DNA of 64,000 bases from Dermacentor variabilis (taxonomy: Eukaryota > Arthropoda > Arachnida > Ixodida > Ixodidae): positions 206,672,352-206,736,351 of the forward strand of contig NC_134568.1 in the NCBI RefSeq assembly GCF_050947875.1, read 5' to 3'. Positions 44,020-54,752 of the stretch are shown here, piece by piece (position 1 is the first letter of the stretch; each line of letters begins with the position of its first letter). The notes beneath the pieces were generated by a model, which had not been told where the DNA came from, searched no databases, and saw nothing but the letters and a program-made list of their open reading frames with translations. The translations under genes and the position numbers were made by a program.

Positions 44020-44665
44020 CGTAGTCATCATCATCAATAGCCGGGTTGCGCCCACTGCAGGGCCAAAGGCCTCTCCCATACTTCTCCAACTACCCCGGTT
44101 ATAGTGAACTAGAATATATTAGAATATTATAATATTATAATATTATAATATTATAATATTATAATATTAGAACTAGAACTAGAATATTATAGTGAACTAG
44201 AAGTATTCTAGTTCACTATACCCCGGTCATGTACTAATTGTGGCCATGTTGTCCCTGCAAACTTATTAATCTCATCCGCCCACCTAACTTTCTACCGCCC
44301 CCTGCTACGCTTCCCTTCCCTTGGAATCCAGTCCGTAACCCATCGGTTATCTTCCTTCCTCATTACATGTCCTGCCCATGTCCATTTCTTTTTCTTGATT
44401 TCAACTAAGATGTCATCAACGCGCGTTTGTTCCCTCACCCAATCTGCTCTTTTCTTATCCCTTAACGTTACACCCATCATCCTTCTATCCATAGTTGGTT
44501 GCGTCGTCCTCAACTTAAGTAGAACCCTCTTCGTAAGCCTCCAGGTTTCTGCCCCGTACGTGAGTACTGGTAAGATACAGCTATTATATACTTTTCTCTT
44601 GAGGGATAACGGCAACCTGCTGTTCATGATTTGGGAATGCCTGCCAAACGCACCCCAGCCCATTC
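44020..44665 (-). mobile_element. RTE-like LINE, 3' fragment
   Basis: On the minus strand the frame from 44663 reads MGWGAFGRHSQI, LTYGAETWRLTKR and KKWTWAGHVMRKEDNRW, the C-terminal region of RTE/BovB-like LINE proteins. The 3' end near 44020 has a short GAT-rich tail. The 3' part is split by a 121-bp MITE at 44100. It is the same family as 48917-49596. Confidence 0.8.
44100..44220. mobile_element. 121-bp AT-rich MITE with TSD
   Basis: Both ends read TATAGTGAACTAGAATA inwards, 17 bp identical. CCCCGGT flanks both sides (44093-44099 and 44221-44227). Internal copies of AATATT form a short tandem array, and a further inner copy of the terminal sequence makes the right end a hairpin. The 7-bp duplication, 9 bp if the TA is counted, does not fix the superfamily. 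Confidence 0.82.
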
Positions 44666-45085
44666 ATATGGGGCAGAATCTTGGAGACTGACCAAGAAGT
44701 TGAGAGCAAGAACCGCGCAAAGAGCGATAGAACGAATAATGCTAGGCATAACGTTAAGAGGCACAAAGAGAGCGGTTTGGATCAGAGAGCAAACGGGTAT
44801 AGCCGATTTTCTAATTGACATTAAGAGAAAAAAATGGAGAAGTCATGTAATGAGCAGGTTAGATAACCGGTGGACCATTAGAGTTATGCCGGGTGCCAAG
44901 AGAAGGGAAGTGCAGTCGAGGACGGCAGAAAACTAGCTGGAGCGATGAAATGAGGAAATTCGCGGGCGCTAGTTGGAATCGGTTGGCACAGGACAGGGGT
45001 AATTGGAGAACGCAGGGATACGCCTTCGTCCTGCAGTGTAGTACATAAAATAGGCTGCTGCTGCTGATGATGATGATGGTGCTTG
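44640..45085 (+). mobile_element. RTE-like LINE, 3' fragment of a second family
   Basis: The plus strand reads YGAESWRLTKKLRARTAQRA, MLGITLRGTKRAVWIREQTG and RSHVMSRLDNRW, the same protein region as its neighbour but clearly diverged. It ends near 45085 with GATGATGATG. It faces the minus-strand fragment head to head at about 44640-44665. Confidence 0.75.
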
Positions 45086-46882
45086 CGCTATTTGGACGAG
45101 GCATGATGAGCTCCGAAGGCGCGTCCTCCGAAGCTGTTGAGAAAATTAAGGTTCGTGCAGTCCACCCAGTCACCCTCTACGATATCCGCCGAAACAGAGG
45201 TTTGCTGAGCCGCACCGGGCGTCATGCACATCCATCGTAAACATGGAGGGAGCTGCGCAATTAAGAAGAAGCTTTAGCTCGAGCCCAACTCCGATGCCGC
45301 CTGTTCAAATACATGTAAAACGCAGAAACGCGTTCCTGAGATAACCACTGGGCCGATTTCAACGAATATTGTTGCATGTGAGAGATAATCTTAAATTCTA
45401 GTGGGCTTTTGAAGCGGAATTTTCATTTAGGGCCCAAAGTTTTTAAAAGGCGCTTTCATAAATTGGTAAGTTTGAAAAAGAAATGGGAGAACCGAGTTTA
45501 AAAATTCGTAGCTCTGTACTAAGAACATATATCACAGTTCTATAAACTGCATCCGTTAGAGCATCCAAAGCGGACATATTTGATTTATCAATTTACATCT
45601 TACGTGAATTTGTTACATTGCTTGCAAGGGTTTTGCAATAGTCCTACTCACATATTCGTGGTCTACTTGAGAGCCATATATTATTCATCAATTTTATGAG
45701 CATTAAATTCACTATTATACATTATTTACAGAATTATGACATCGCTTGTCATTGCCGAGTTACAGAGTTGTAAACTTCATAGTTTCGTTTTCTGAAAATT
45801 TGCTAATTTTAGCAATTTTATAAAAAATAATGACGGCCTATATAAAAAGATTCGCAACCAACAGTCGCTAGATTTCAACTTTTATTTTGAATGCAACAAA
45901 CCTCATCAAATTTGGTGCGTGTGGTTACCGAGAAAAACGATTTCTCCTTTTCCATGTATTTAGATTGGAACCCCCGAGCTGAAGCTTCCTCTCAATTCTG
46001 ACGCCGTGGTGTTCGTAGCGTGTTTAAAATGTAAGTGCACGAGCTTATTTTATTTCGCCCCCATCGTATTGCGGCTGCTGCGGTGGGGATCAAACCCACG
46101 ACATCGAGCGATGTAGCAAAGCTACCGCGGCTGGCACAGACGCGCTGATTCGACGTGTGACCGCTTCCGTGGTGTCGCCTAGACCCTACGGTGCGCTTTA
46201 ATGCAGCTCTGCTTCTGCGCGCCCAGCGCTAGTTGTCCGCTTGACAAATTTGCATGATGTCCATCTCTCATAAATAGCAGAAACGTACCGTAGCGTGCCT
46301 TGAACTTACATTATCCCATTTACATTTATCCCGTTTGTTGACAGCTCGGCCTCCTCCTTAAAGCATTTGTCGAGGGATCAAATGCATGAATAATAGCTAC
46401 ATTGCCATTGTCAAAGATGCTGCAAACGAATTCTTAAACGCTATGCACTGTCAAGACAAGTAAAATAAGTATTTTTTTTCATAAAAGTATATACTCGTAT
46501 GTCCCAAAAATTGTGCCCGGAATAAGTGATATCCATGCTTGCGTGTTTTTTGTCTATTTACTAAGTAAAGAAAATATCACATGAACTTTACAACTATATT
46601 AGTTCGAAACCAGCAAAGCAGTACATGCCACTGACATGAAAAATGTAAGGGCCGTGAAATGAAAAAGTTGGGGACAAATATTTTAATGAAACTGTCATTC
46701 AAGAATCTTGTTTACATTTTTGTGCATATGCAACGGCATGGGAAAAATCTCAATGACGCTGTCCTTCGTTCCAATGTATTGCGCAGGAGCAGCTGTCACC
46801 GGTCCTGTATCGTGAGTAATTGCACCGAAATTATAGTCGTGACAGGGAGCACATATAAGAAGCAGGAGTTCTGCAAAATATA
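45086..46882. other. Intergenic, mostly unassigned
   Basis: No gene was recognised. A Ruka-like fragment is at 46045-46135 (CGCCCCCATCGTATTGCGG followed by an inverted B box). The rest is AT-rich. Confidence 0.5.
46045..46135 (-). repeat. Ruka-like SINE, head-side fragment
   Basis: The plus strand shows TTTCGCCCCCATCG, GGGGATCAAACCCACGAC and GCTACCGCGGCTGG, the tRNA-like head in inverse. The distal body is missing. Confidence 0.6.
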
Positions 46883-46903
46883 AAAGGGCGAGTCAAATGA
46901 AAG

Positions 46904-47999
46904 TCAGCAAATGCGAATATATGACAAACGAAGTACTTTATTTAAAAGTAGTCTCCATGAGCATTTACGCATTTTCTCACTGACTAACGAGTCGCGTAAT
47001 TCCCGTCTCATAAAACTCGGTTGCTGCTTCAAAAAGTCTGTAACTGTCTCTTTCACGTCATCGTCTGACACGAATCTGGTTCCCTTGAGCTGTTTTTCCA
47101 AATGCCTAAAATGTGGAAGTCGCAAGGTGAGAGGTCTGGGCTGTATGGCGGATGTTGCAGCGTTTCCCATTTGAACTTTGTCGGTTATGTATTAACCACA
47201 TCAACAACGTGGGGACGAGCATTGTCGTGGAGCAAGATGACCCCATTCGGCAATTTTCCACGTCGTTTGTTCTTGATTGCGACACGCAGCCGATCCGGCG
47301 TTTCACAATATCGGAAACGATTGATATTCTCTCCAAGTTTAGCAAATTTGATCAGCAATGGCCCCTGGCGATCGAAAAAAAAAAAGTCAACAACACCTTT
47401 CCGGCGGAAATGACAGCCTTTGCTTTCTTTGGGGGTGGTGAATTCGAATGTTTCCACTGTAAGCATTGCCGTCGTGTTTCAGGATCGTAATAGTGGCACC
47501 ATGATTCGCCCCCGGTTACAATTGCAGACAATAAGTCGTCACCCTCCTTGTGATACCGGATCACATGAGTCAAGGCAGTGCCGAACCTTTCAGTCATCTG
47601 GCGGTGGTTCAAAGTCTTGGACATCTATTGCGCACACAAGAGCCGATAACCGAGATGTTCATGAATTATGGAGTGAACCGAACCATGTCTGATGTTCAAA
47701 CGCTCTGCCAGTTCATAGATGCTTATCCTCTGTTCTTGTATAATCAACTCATCAACTTTTACAATTGTGTTGGAGGTGAGTGCACGATGGCTTTGACCCG
47801 ATCTTGAACCGTCTTTGCAGCTTACGCGTCCTTCTTTGAACAGTTTGCTGCAAAGTTTCACAGTGGCCAATGAAATACAATGTTCGACATACAAGGCATC
47901 CGTACGGCGCCTAATTTCTTTTTGGGAAACGACTTCAGCTGTCAAAAACCTCAAGACGCCACGCAGTTCAACTTTCGGAGCGTCCATTATGTCACGCAA
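46904..47999 (-). pseudogene. Mariner transposase, frameshifted, first catalytic Asp lost
   Basis: The N-terminal paired helix-turn-helix part starts MDAPKVELRGVLRFL near 47985 and includes ISIYELAERLNIRHGSVHSI. The catalytic core shows VTGGESWCHYYDPETRRQ, where the usual GDES is GGES, then LLHDNARPHV with an intact second Asp, and SPDLSPCDFHIL with an intact third. Frame changes occur near 47625, 47400 and 47185. The loss of the first Asp would abolish activity on its own. Confidence 0.87.
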
Positions 48000-48050
48000 A
48001 CATGTTCAACACAGTGTATAAGAGCATTAAAGAACATTTATCCTCACACC

Positions 48051-48916
48051 GAGACTGTTAAATATTACTTTAGTTTTCTGCAGATTAATTTTTAGACCCA
48101 CCTTTCTGCTTTGCCTCTCCAGGTCAGCGAGCATGCCTTGCAATTGGTCCTCTGAGTTACTAAGCAAGGCAATATCATCAGCGAATCGCAAGTTACTAAG
48201 GTATTCTCCATTAACTCTTATCCCCAATTCTTCCCAATCCAGGTCTCTGAATACACCCTGTAAACACGCTGTGAATAGCATGGAAATAGCGTATCTCCCT
48301 GCCAGACCCCTTTATTGGGATTTTGTTGCTTTCTTTATGGAGGACTACGGTGGCTGTAGAGCCGCTATAGATATCTTTCAGTATTTTTACATACGGCTCG
48401 TCTACACCCTGATTCCGTAATGCCTCCATGACTGATGAGGTTTCAACTGAATCAAACGCTTTATCGTAATCAATGAAAGCTATATATAAGGGTTGGTTAT
48501 ATTCCGCACATTTCTCTATTACCTGATTGATAGTGTGAATATGGTCTATTGTTGAGTAGCCTTTACGAAATCCTGCCTGGTCATTTGGTTGACAGAAATC
48601 TAAGGTGTTCCTGATTGTATTTGCGATTATACCTTAGTAAATACTTTGTAGGCAACGGACAGTAAGCTGATCGATCTATAATTTTTCAAATCCTTGGCGC
48701 CCCTTTCTTATGGATAAGGATTAAGTTAGCGTTCTTCCAAGATTCCGGTACGATCGAGGTCATGAGGCATTGCGTATACAGGGTGGCCAGTTTTTCTAGA
48801 ACAATCTGCTCACCATCCGTCAACAAATCTGCTGTTACCTGATCCTCCCCAGCTGCCTTCCCCCTTTGCATAGCTCCCAATGCTTTCTTTACTTCTTCCG
48901 GCGTTACTTCTGAGAT
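48051..48916 (-). pseudogene. Inverted RT segment of the RTE-like LINE
   Basis: On the minus strand it reads EEVKKALGAMQRGKAAGEDQ, SWKNANLILIHKKG, a block ending KAFDSVETSS-like, and RFADDIALLSNSEDQLQGML with the catalytic FADD intact. It ends GLKINLQKTKVIFN next to the target duplication. Frame breaks occur between 48420 and 48700. Confidence 0.85.
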
Positions 48917-49596
48917 TTCAAATCGGAAGAGAACAGCAGTTTACGATAGGCAGCGAGGCACTGGAAGTGGTAAGGGAATACATCTACTTAGGGCAGGTAG
49001 TGACCGCGGATCCGGATCATGAGACTGAAATAATCAGAAGGATAAGAATGGGCTGGGGTGCGTTTGGCAGGCATTCTCAGATCACGAACAGCAGGTTGCC
49101 ATTATCCCTCAAGAGAAAAGTGCATAACAGCTGTGTCTTACCAGTACTCACGTACGGGGCATAAACCTGGAGGCTTACGAAAAGGGTTCTACTTAAGTTG
49201 AGGACGACGCAACGAACTATGGATAGAAGGATGATGGGTGTAACGTTAAGAGATAATAAAAGAGCAGATTGGGTGAGGGAACCAACGCGCGTTAATGACA
49301 TCTTAGTTGAAATCAAGAAAAAGAAATGGGGGGACATGGGCAGGACATGTAATGAGGAGGGAAGATAACCGATGGTCATTAAGGGTTACGGACTGGATTC
49401 CAAGGGAAGGGAAGCGTAGCAGGGGGTGGCAGAAAGTTAGGTGGGCGGATGAGAGTAAGAAGTTTGCAGGGACAACATGGCCACAATTTGTACATGACCG
49501 GGGTAGTTGGAGAAGTATGGTAGAGGCCTTTGCCCTGCAGTGGGTGTAACCAGGCTGATGATGATGATGATGATGATGGTGATGATGATTATGATG
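48917..49596 (+). pseudogene. Sense 3' segment of the RTE-like LINE
   Basis: It starts REQQFTIGSEALE and continues REYIYLGQVV, MGWGAFGRHSQITNS and LTYGA followed by a stop, then WRLTKRVLLKLRTTQ in the same frame. The last part reads HVMRREDNRWSLRVTDW. The tail is (GAT)n at about 49555-49596. Confidence 0.85.
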
Positions 49597-49743
49597 ATCC
49601 TCACACCTGCCTGTTACTTTAGTAAATGAGATGCCTGTGTGCTAAGCGCATGCGTCGCAGATAATGAACCATACCATTATTGCGCGGGGTTTGTGGGTCA
49701 CTTTCATTTGACTCGCCCTCGTGCATTATAAATGCGAATATAT

Positions 49744-49896
49744 TGTTACGTGTAGAAAGACACAGACGGAAGAGACTATTTACAGGCTATTTACACTGGA
49801 GCCGGAGCACCAGGCCGACATTCACTCGCTCCAAGGGCACAGACCCACTTCGTAGTTCTCGCGGCGGCTCGTCTCTTGAGAATCGCGATCGTAATA
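49744..49896 (-). repeat. Gypsy-2 3' LTR (left copy)
   Basis: It starts TGTTACGTGTAGAAAG and ends GATCGTAATA on the plus strand, before the G/C-run purine tract. The terminal bases are not the standard CA. Confidence 0.85.
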
Positions 49897-50068
49897 CTGC
49901 CCCCCCCCCCTCCCCCGTCGGCGGCAAAAGCGTCGTCATGGTGCTGTTAAATATCCAAGGCGCGTGGAGAGGTGTAGGGCTTGAGTCGGGCGACGTGGAC
50001 AATGTCACTGGTTCTCACAGCGGAGGACGTAGTGGGCGTGTCTAGAACGATTTCATAGGTGACATCGG

Positions 50069-51270
50069 TCACTTGGCGGAGCACGCGATATGGGCCTGTG
50101 TAACAGGAAAGCAGTTTTTCACAAAGGCCAACTTTACGCGATGGTGACCAAAGCAACACGAGGGTGCCGGGCCCAAAATGCACATCACGGTGACCGGGAG
50201 GTCGCAGCGTTGCTTCTCTTTCTCTTGAGACACTTGTAGACGAGCGCGCGCAAGTTGGCGAGCATGGTCAGCATGGGCGATTGCATCACGGGCATAATCG
50301 CTAGTTGAAGATGTGATGGACGGAAGCACAGTGTCCAGTGGTAGCGTCGGTTCTCCGCCATACAAGAGGTAAAACGGGGAAAAGCCAGCAGGTTCGAGAC
50401 GGGAAGAGTTGTGCGCAAAGGTAATGTAAGGTAGTGCCAGGTCCCAGTCACGGTGGTCGTCTGAAACGTATTTGGATAGCATGTCTGTAAGGGTGCGGTT
50501 CAAACGCTCAGTGAGACCGTTCGTTTGAGTGTGGTAGGAGGTGGTAAATTTATGCTGTACTGCATGAGCAGGCACGCATGATGTCGTCAATGACTTTGGC
50601 CAAAAACGTACGGCCACGGTCTGTTAGAAATTGACGCGGAGCACCATGCATCAAAATGATATCATGTATACATGATATCATTTGCGCAGCTGGTCGGAAG
50701 AGCGCGGGTTACGGCGTAGCGAGTCGCGTGGTCCGCCGCGACTGCAACCCACTTGTTTCCTTATGTAGATTCCGGAAGTGGGCCAAGAAGGTCCAAGCCG
50801 ACACGATGGAAGGGCTCGGCAGGGATGTCGAGCGACTGCAGGTAACCAGCGGGGAGCTGGGAAGGCTTCTTGCGTCGTTGGCAAAGCTCACAAGTGGCGA
50901 CGTAACGTCGTACGGAACGGGCAAGTCCCAGCCAGAAAAAACGGCGACGTACACGGTCATAGCTTCGAGATATGCCGAGGTGGTCTGCCGTTGGTGCGTC
51001 GTGAAGCTCTTCTAGAACGGTGGAGCGGAGGTGTTTAGGTATTACAAACAGGAACTCAGAGCCGTCCGCATGAAAGTTACGACTGTATATACAGAGTACC
51101 GTCGCGGAGGACGAAAAGGCGTAGAGTAGCATCGGTCGGAGAGTGTTCAAAACGTTCGATGAGTGCTCTGATGTAGGCGTCACGACGTTGCTCGTCGGCA
51201 AAATGAAGCAGCTGTGATACAGAGAATACGAAAGCAGCACTGGTAATATTGGAGGAGTCAGAGTCGTCAA
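50069..51270 (-). pseudogene. Gypsy-2 integrase, disrupted by a palindrome
   Basis: The zinc-binding part shows ELHDAPTADHLGISRSYDRV and CELCQRRK, followed by GLDLLGP with the first Asp. The second Asp (FLTDRG) and the Glu (GLTERLN) are downstream. A 30-bp palindrome at 50654-50683 replaces part of the core between the first and second Asp and causes a frame break. Confidence 0.87.
50654..50683. repeat. 30-bp perfect palindrome in gypsy-2 integrase
   Basis: AAATGATATCATGTA is followed directly by its exact inverse. By comparison with gypsy-1, roughly nine to ten codons of the integrase core are missing at this point. Confidence 0.92.
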
Positions 51271-51780
51271 CAGGGTAATGCGACAAGCTGTCAGCGTCTT
51301 GGTGCAGGCGGCCAGACTTGTACACCATGGAATATAAAAATTCTTGTAGCCTCAAAGCCCATCGACCAAGCCGCCCTGTAGGATCTTTTAGCGATGAGAG
51401 CCAGCAAAGAGCATGATGGTGAGTGACTACGGAAAAAGGGCGACCGTAAAGGTAAGGACGGAACTTCGCAACGGCCCAGACAACAGCAAGGTATTCTCGT
51501 TCCGTAACGGAATAGATGCGCTCCGATGGTGCTAGGAGGCGGCTCTCATAGGCAATAACGCGATCTTGGCCAGGCTGACGCTGGCCTAAGACAGCACCTA
51601 TGCCATGACCGCTGGCATCTGTACGCAATTCTGTAGGGGCATAAGGGTCGAAGTGGGCGAGAATGGGTGAGTGACGAGACGAGAGAAGGCGGCGGATTCC
51701 GAAGTACCCCACGAGAATTTTACGCCTTTCTTCAAAAAGATTAGTGGGGGGTCTAGCAATTGCCGCAAAATCTTGAACAA
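51077..51780 (-). pseudogene. Gypsy-2 RNase H
   Basis: It shows [37 protein letters not shown] and SVVTHHHALCWLSSL. In gypsy-1 the last block reads SVVTDHHAL; here the Asp is His, which probably removes a catalytic residue. A frame change occurs near 51700. Confidence 0.85.
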
Positions 51781-51814
51781 AACGACGAAAGTACGAGCAT
51801 AGCCTTATGAAACT

Positions 51815-52450
51815 TCAAACGTCTGCGGCTGTCTTTGGAACCGGAAAGTCTCTGACAGCGCATGTTTTGTCTGGATCAGGCTGTACTCCGGAAGCGTCAA
51901 CGAAGTGACCCAGAAGAGTAGTTTGGCGGTGACCAAAACGACATTTGGACGAGTTAAGTTGCAGCTTCACCTTTCGAAATAAATTAAGTATAGTTGTTAG
52001 GCGCTCAAGGTGAGTGTCGAACGTTGGCGAGAAGACGATGACGTCGTCGAGGTAGCAGAGGCATATCGACCATTTGAAACATTGGAGCAAGGAGTCCATC
52101 ATACGCTCGAAGGTGGCAGGGGCGTTGAATAATACAAACGGCATTACTTTAAATTGGTATAGGCCATCAGGTGTGATGAACGCTGTTTTTTCTTTCTTCA
52201 TATCGTCAACAGCAATCTGCCAGTATCCAGAACGAACATCAATAGAAGAGAAATAGCTGGAACCGTGTAGGCAGTCAAGGGCGTCGTCTGTACGTGGGAG
52301 CGGATAGACGTCTATCTTAGTAATGTTATTGAGATAACGGTAGTCTACACAGAAGCGCCACGTGCCGTCCTTCTTCTTAACCAACACCGCAGGCGACACC
52401 CAGGGACTCGAAGAAGGCTCAATGATGTTTTTATCTAGCATTTTATTCAC
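51815..52450 (-). pseudogene. Gypsy-2 reverse transcriptase (open frame)
   Basis: A 211-residue open frame shows WVSPAVLVKKKDGTWRFCVD, SSIDVRSGYWQIAVDDMKKE, FKVMPFVLFNAPATFERMMD (the usual PFGL is PFVL) and CYLDDVIVFSP. The catalytic YLDD is intact. Confidence 0.92.
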
Positions 52451-52799
52451 TTCACTTTGAATTACTCAGCGTTCCGGCGCAGAAACTCGACACAGTCGTC
52501 GGTGAATAGGCGTAGCATCGCCAGTAAGAATCCAATGCTTGACCGCGAGCGTCTGGCCTAAAGGGCGATCGTTGAAGTCGAAAATATCTCGGTAGGACGA
52601 TAATACTTGGCAAAGGTCTTCAGTCTGCGCAGAGAACAGGTCCGTCGCAACCATTTTCTTTATGTTGGGATCGGCGCCCGAGGCTGGCGCGGGGGGCCCG
52701 CTGAGCTCGCAAGAACCATCGGTCGATAACGCTGCCACGTGATTGTCGCCGAGACAATCAACGTTGTGTAGCGGGAGTCTGGCACGGTTCCAGGTAACG

Positions 52800-53450
52800 T
52801 GGGTCCTGAGCCAAGCTGCTTTGCAGCTCTGAAAGGTCGCTCGAAGACAACCTGTCTCCCCCCATCCGCCTATTGTGACGACGCTTGCAAGCCGCGTGGC
52901 AACGGCGGCAGTAATGCACCGTGAAGCCCTGGGAGCGATCTCCCCATCCGCCTTTGTGACGGCAGTTGCAGACCAGGAAGGCAATAGCGCAGATAAGTAA
53001 TCCCTCGGACAATAATTGGAGCCCAAGGAGCGACCCTCTGTGCCGGGTGTGACTTACATTCGCACGGGCGCCTAGCATTGGCCGAAAATGACGCCATCTG
53101 TGCGGGCTCGCCGATTGGCCTAAAACGACGCTACCTGAGCGGGCTCGCCGATTGGTCGAACGTGACGTGACTTCAACACACCGAAGGGGTTAAAAGCCAG
53201 AGACCGGGAGCAGCAAGAGAGCATTCCTTCATTCATCTCTTTCGAGCTTCTTGCCACGGGCCGCAGCGTCCGAGTTGCTGCCTGCCCGTGATGACTTTAT
53301 GACTGTTAATTTCTTTCTACTCTCACTGTAAATAATGTAAATAAACCTCCAGTTTTCACCTCAAAGTCCTCCTCAACCTCGGCTAACTCCCGCACCCAAC
53401 GGCAAGGTTCAAAAATCTGGGGGACAGCAATTGGGATTGTCCTCCAGATG
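52800..53450 (+). repeat. Foreign LTR-like segment inside gypsy-2
   Basis: Where gypsy-1 has its protease, gypsy-2 carries unrelated sequence. The plus strand shows a TATA-like TTAAAAG near 53190, an AATAAA at 53340-53345, and AATCTGGGGGACAGCAATTG near 53415, which resembles an LTR end followed by a primer-binding site. Two related GCCTTTGTGACGG/GCCTATTGTGACGA blocks lie at its left. I read it as a partial or solo LTR from another element; exact ends are uncertain. Confidence 0.45.
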
Positions 53451-53495
53451 CAACAAGGGTCGACAACGCAGCTTCACCTCCAGAAGCTGCAGTGC

Positions 53496-54680
53496 CTAGC
53501 TTTCCGGCTGGATCCGGGAGGCGATAGGCGGCGAAGAGAAGCGACGGGGTTGGGGCGAACGAGGCTGATGGCGTCGAGGTGAGGGCGAGCGACTGTAGCG
53601 AATGTTCGGAGCAGGAGCATCAGCGGCAGTGGGTTCATGGCGGGTAGTACAGGGAACAGAAGGTCCGAAGGTGCGGGGATAAGCGGCGGCGTATGTCCGA
53701 GGAGGTGGTGGCCATCGGTTGCGGCAGTGACGAGCGACGTGGCCGATGCGACAGCAGTGGAAGCAGATCGGCCTGTCATCAGGGGTGCGCCATTCGGACG
53801 GGTTGCGGCGAGATGTGGCAGAAAAAGACTGCAGGCGACGAGGAGGGCCGCTAGAGAACTGGGGAACGCTGGTTTGAGAAGTTGAACACACGGAGTTCAG
53901 ACCCATGTTCTCAAATTACTGTCTGACGACGGCCTGAATCATCGCAATTGTGGTTGCTGGTGGATCGGGAGGCGTCGCTGAGAAAGCTGGCTAACAGGCG
54001 GCCTCGAGTTCGCGGCGAACAATACGGGTTACGTCGTCACAGGTGGTAGTCTGACGCGGTCGACCCTCACATGTCGACGTAGCAGCAGTGTTGGGTAGCC
54101 GCGTGATGTGGTGTGCGATACGGCGGCTCTTAGCTTGTTCAATGCGACGGCATTCTTTTATGATGACGTCGATAGTTGAGACGTTGCCGAAAACAAGCAA
54201 ATTGAAAGCGTCGTCGGCGATGCCTTTTAGCACGTGCGCCACTTTATCTGCTTCAGACATAGCATGGTCAGCTTTGCGGCATAGAGCCAAGACGTCGAGG
54301 GTACATGAAACGTATGGCTCTGTAGGTGTCTGAACACGAGACGCAAGAGCTTTTCTTGCGGCAACCTTGCGCCCAATGGGGTCGCCGAACAGTTCCCGTA
54401 GCTTTTCTTTGAAACTGTCCCACCTGGTTATCTCGTCGTCATGCGTTTGGTGCCACACGCGTGGGGTGCCGCCGAGATAAAAGATGACATTGGCGGGCAT
54501 AATGGTTGGGTCCCACCTGTTATTAGGACTGGTATGTTCATATAGCTTGATCCATTCGTCAACATCCTGTCCCTCCAGGCCAGAGAACATACCAGGGTCG
54601 CGATGTTGGGCAACCGTGACGATTGGAGCAGTCGGACCAGCTGAAGCCGTTGCAGAGGCGGGCTCGTCACCGGGAGGCAT
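53496..54680 (-). pseudogene. Gypsy-2 gag with zinc knuckle
   Basis: The capsid part (53991-54680, 229 residues) shows FSGLEGQDVDEWIKLYEH, FYLGGTPRVWHQ and a block of helices similar to gypsy-1 gag. A separate frame (53496-53906) carries the knuckle CFHCCRIGHVARHC and an arginine/proline-rich tail. They are joined by a frame change near 53950. Confidence 0.88.
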
Positions 54681-54752
54681 GGTGACAAGCTCGATTTACC
54701 GACCACTCCGGAGTTCCGTGGCGAGGACGGGGATCACTCACCTCCACCAGAA

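Larger units (their letters stand above)
48051..49596. mobile_element. RTE-like LINE with 5' inversion (twin priming) and 11-bp TSD
   Basis: The sequence ATCCTCACACC flanks the insert at 48040-48050 and 49597-49607. The right 680 bp are the 3' part of an RTE-like LINE on the plus strand, ending in a GAT-rich tail. The left 870 bp are the preceding reverse transcriptase part on the minus strand. The two parts join at about 48915. The segment read next in the intact element starts exactly where the inverted part leaves off, which is the signature of twin priming. Confidence 0.88.
46883..49720 (-). mobile_element. Mariner element 2, interrupted by a LINE
   Basis: The left end contains GGGCGAGTCAAATGAAAGT from 46886, and the same sequence on the minus strand starts just inside 49720. 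A mariner transposase in several frames fills 46904-47999, and an RTE-like LINE of 1546 bp sits in the 5' untranslated part. TA is seen next to the left end but not clearly at the right. The original element would be about 1.3 kb, the usual mariner size. Confidence 0.85.

Noticed and set aside
44100..44200. AATATT-rich array considered as a CRISPR-like or satellite array
   Set aside because: Units are too short, without spacers, and are explained by the MITE with target duplication.
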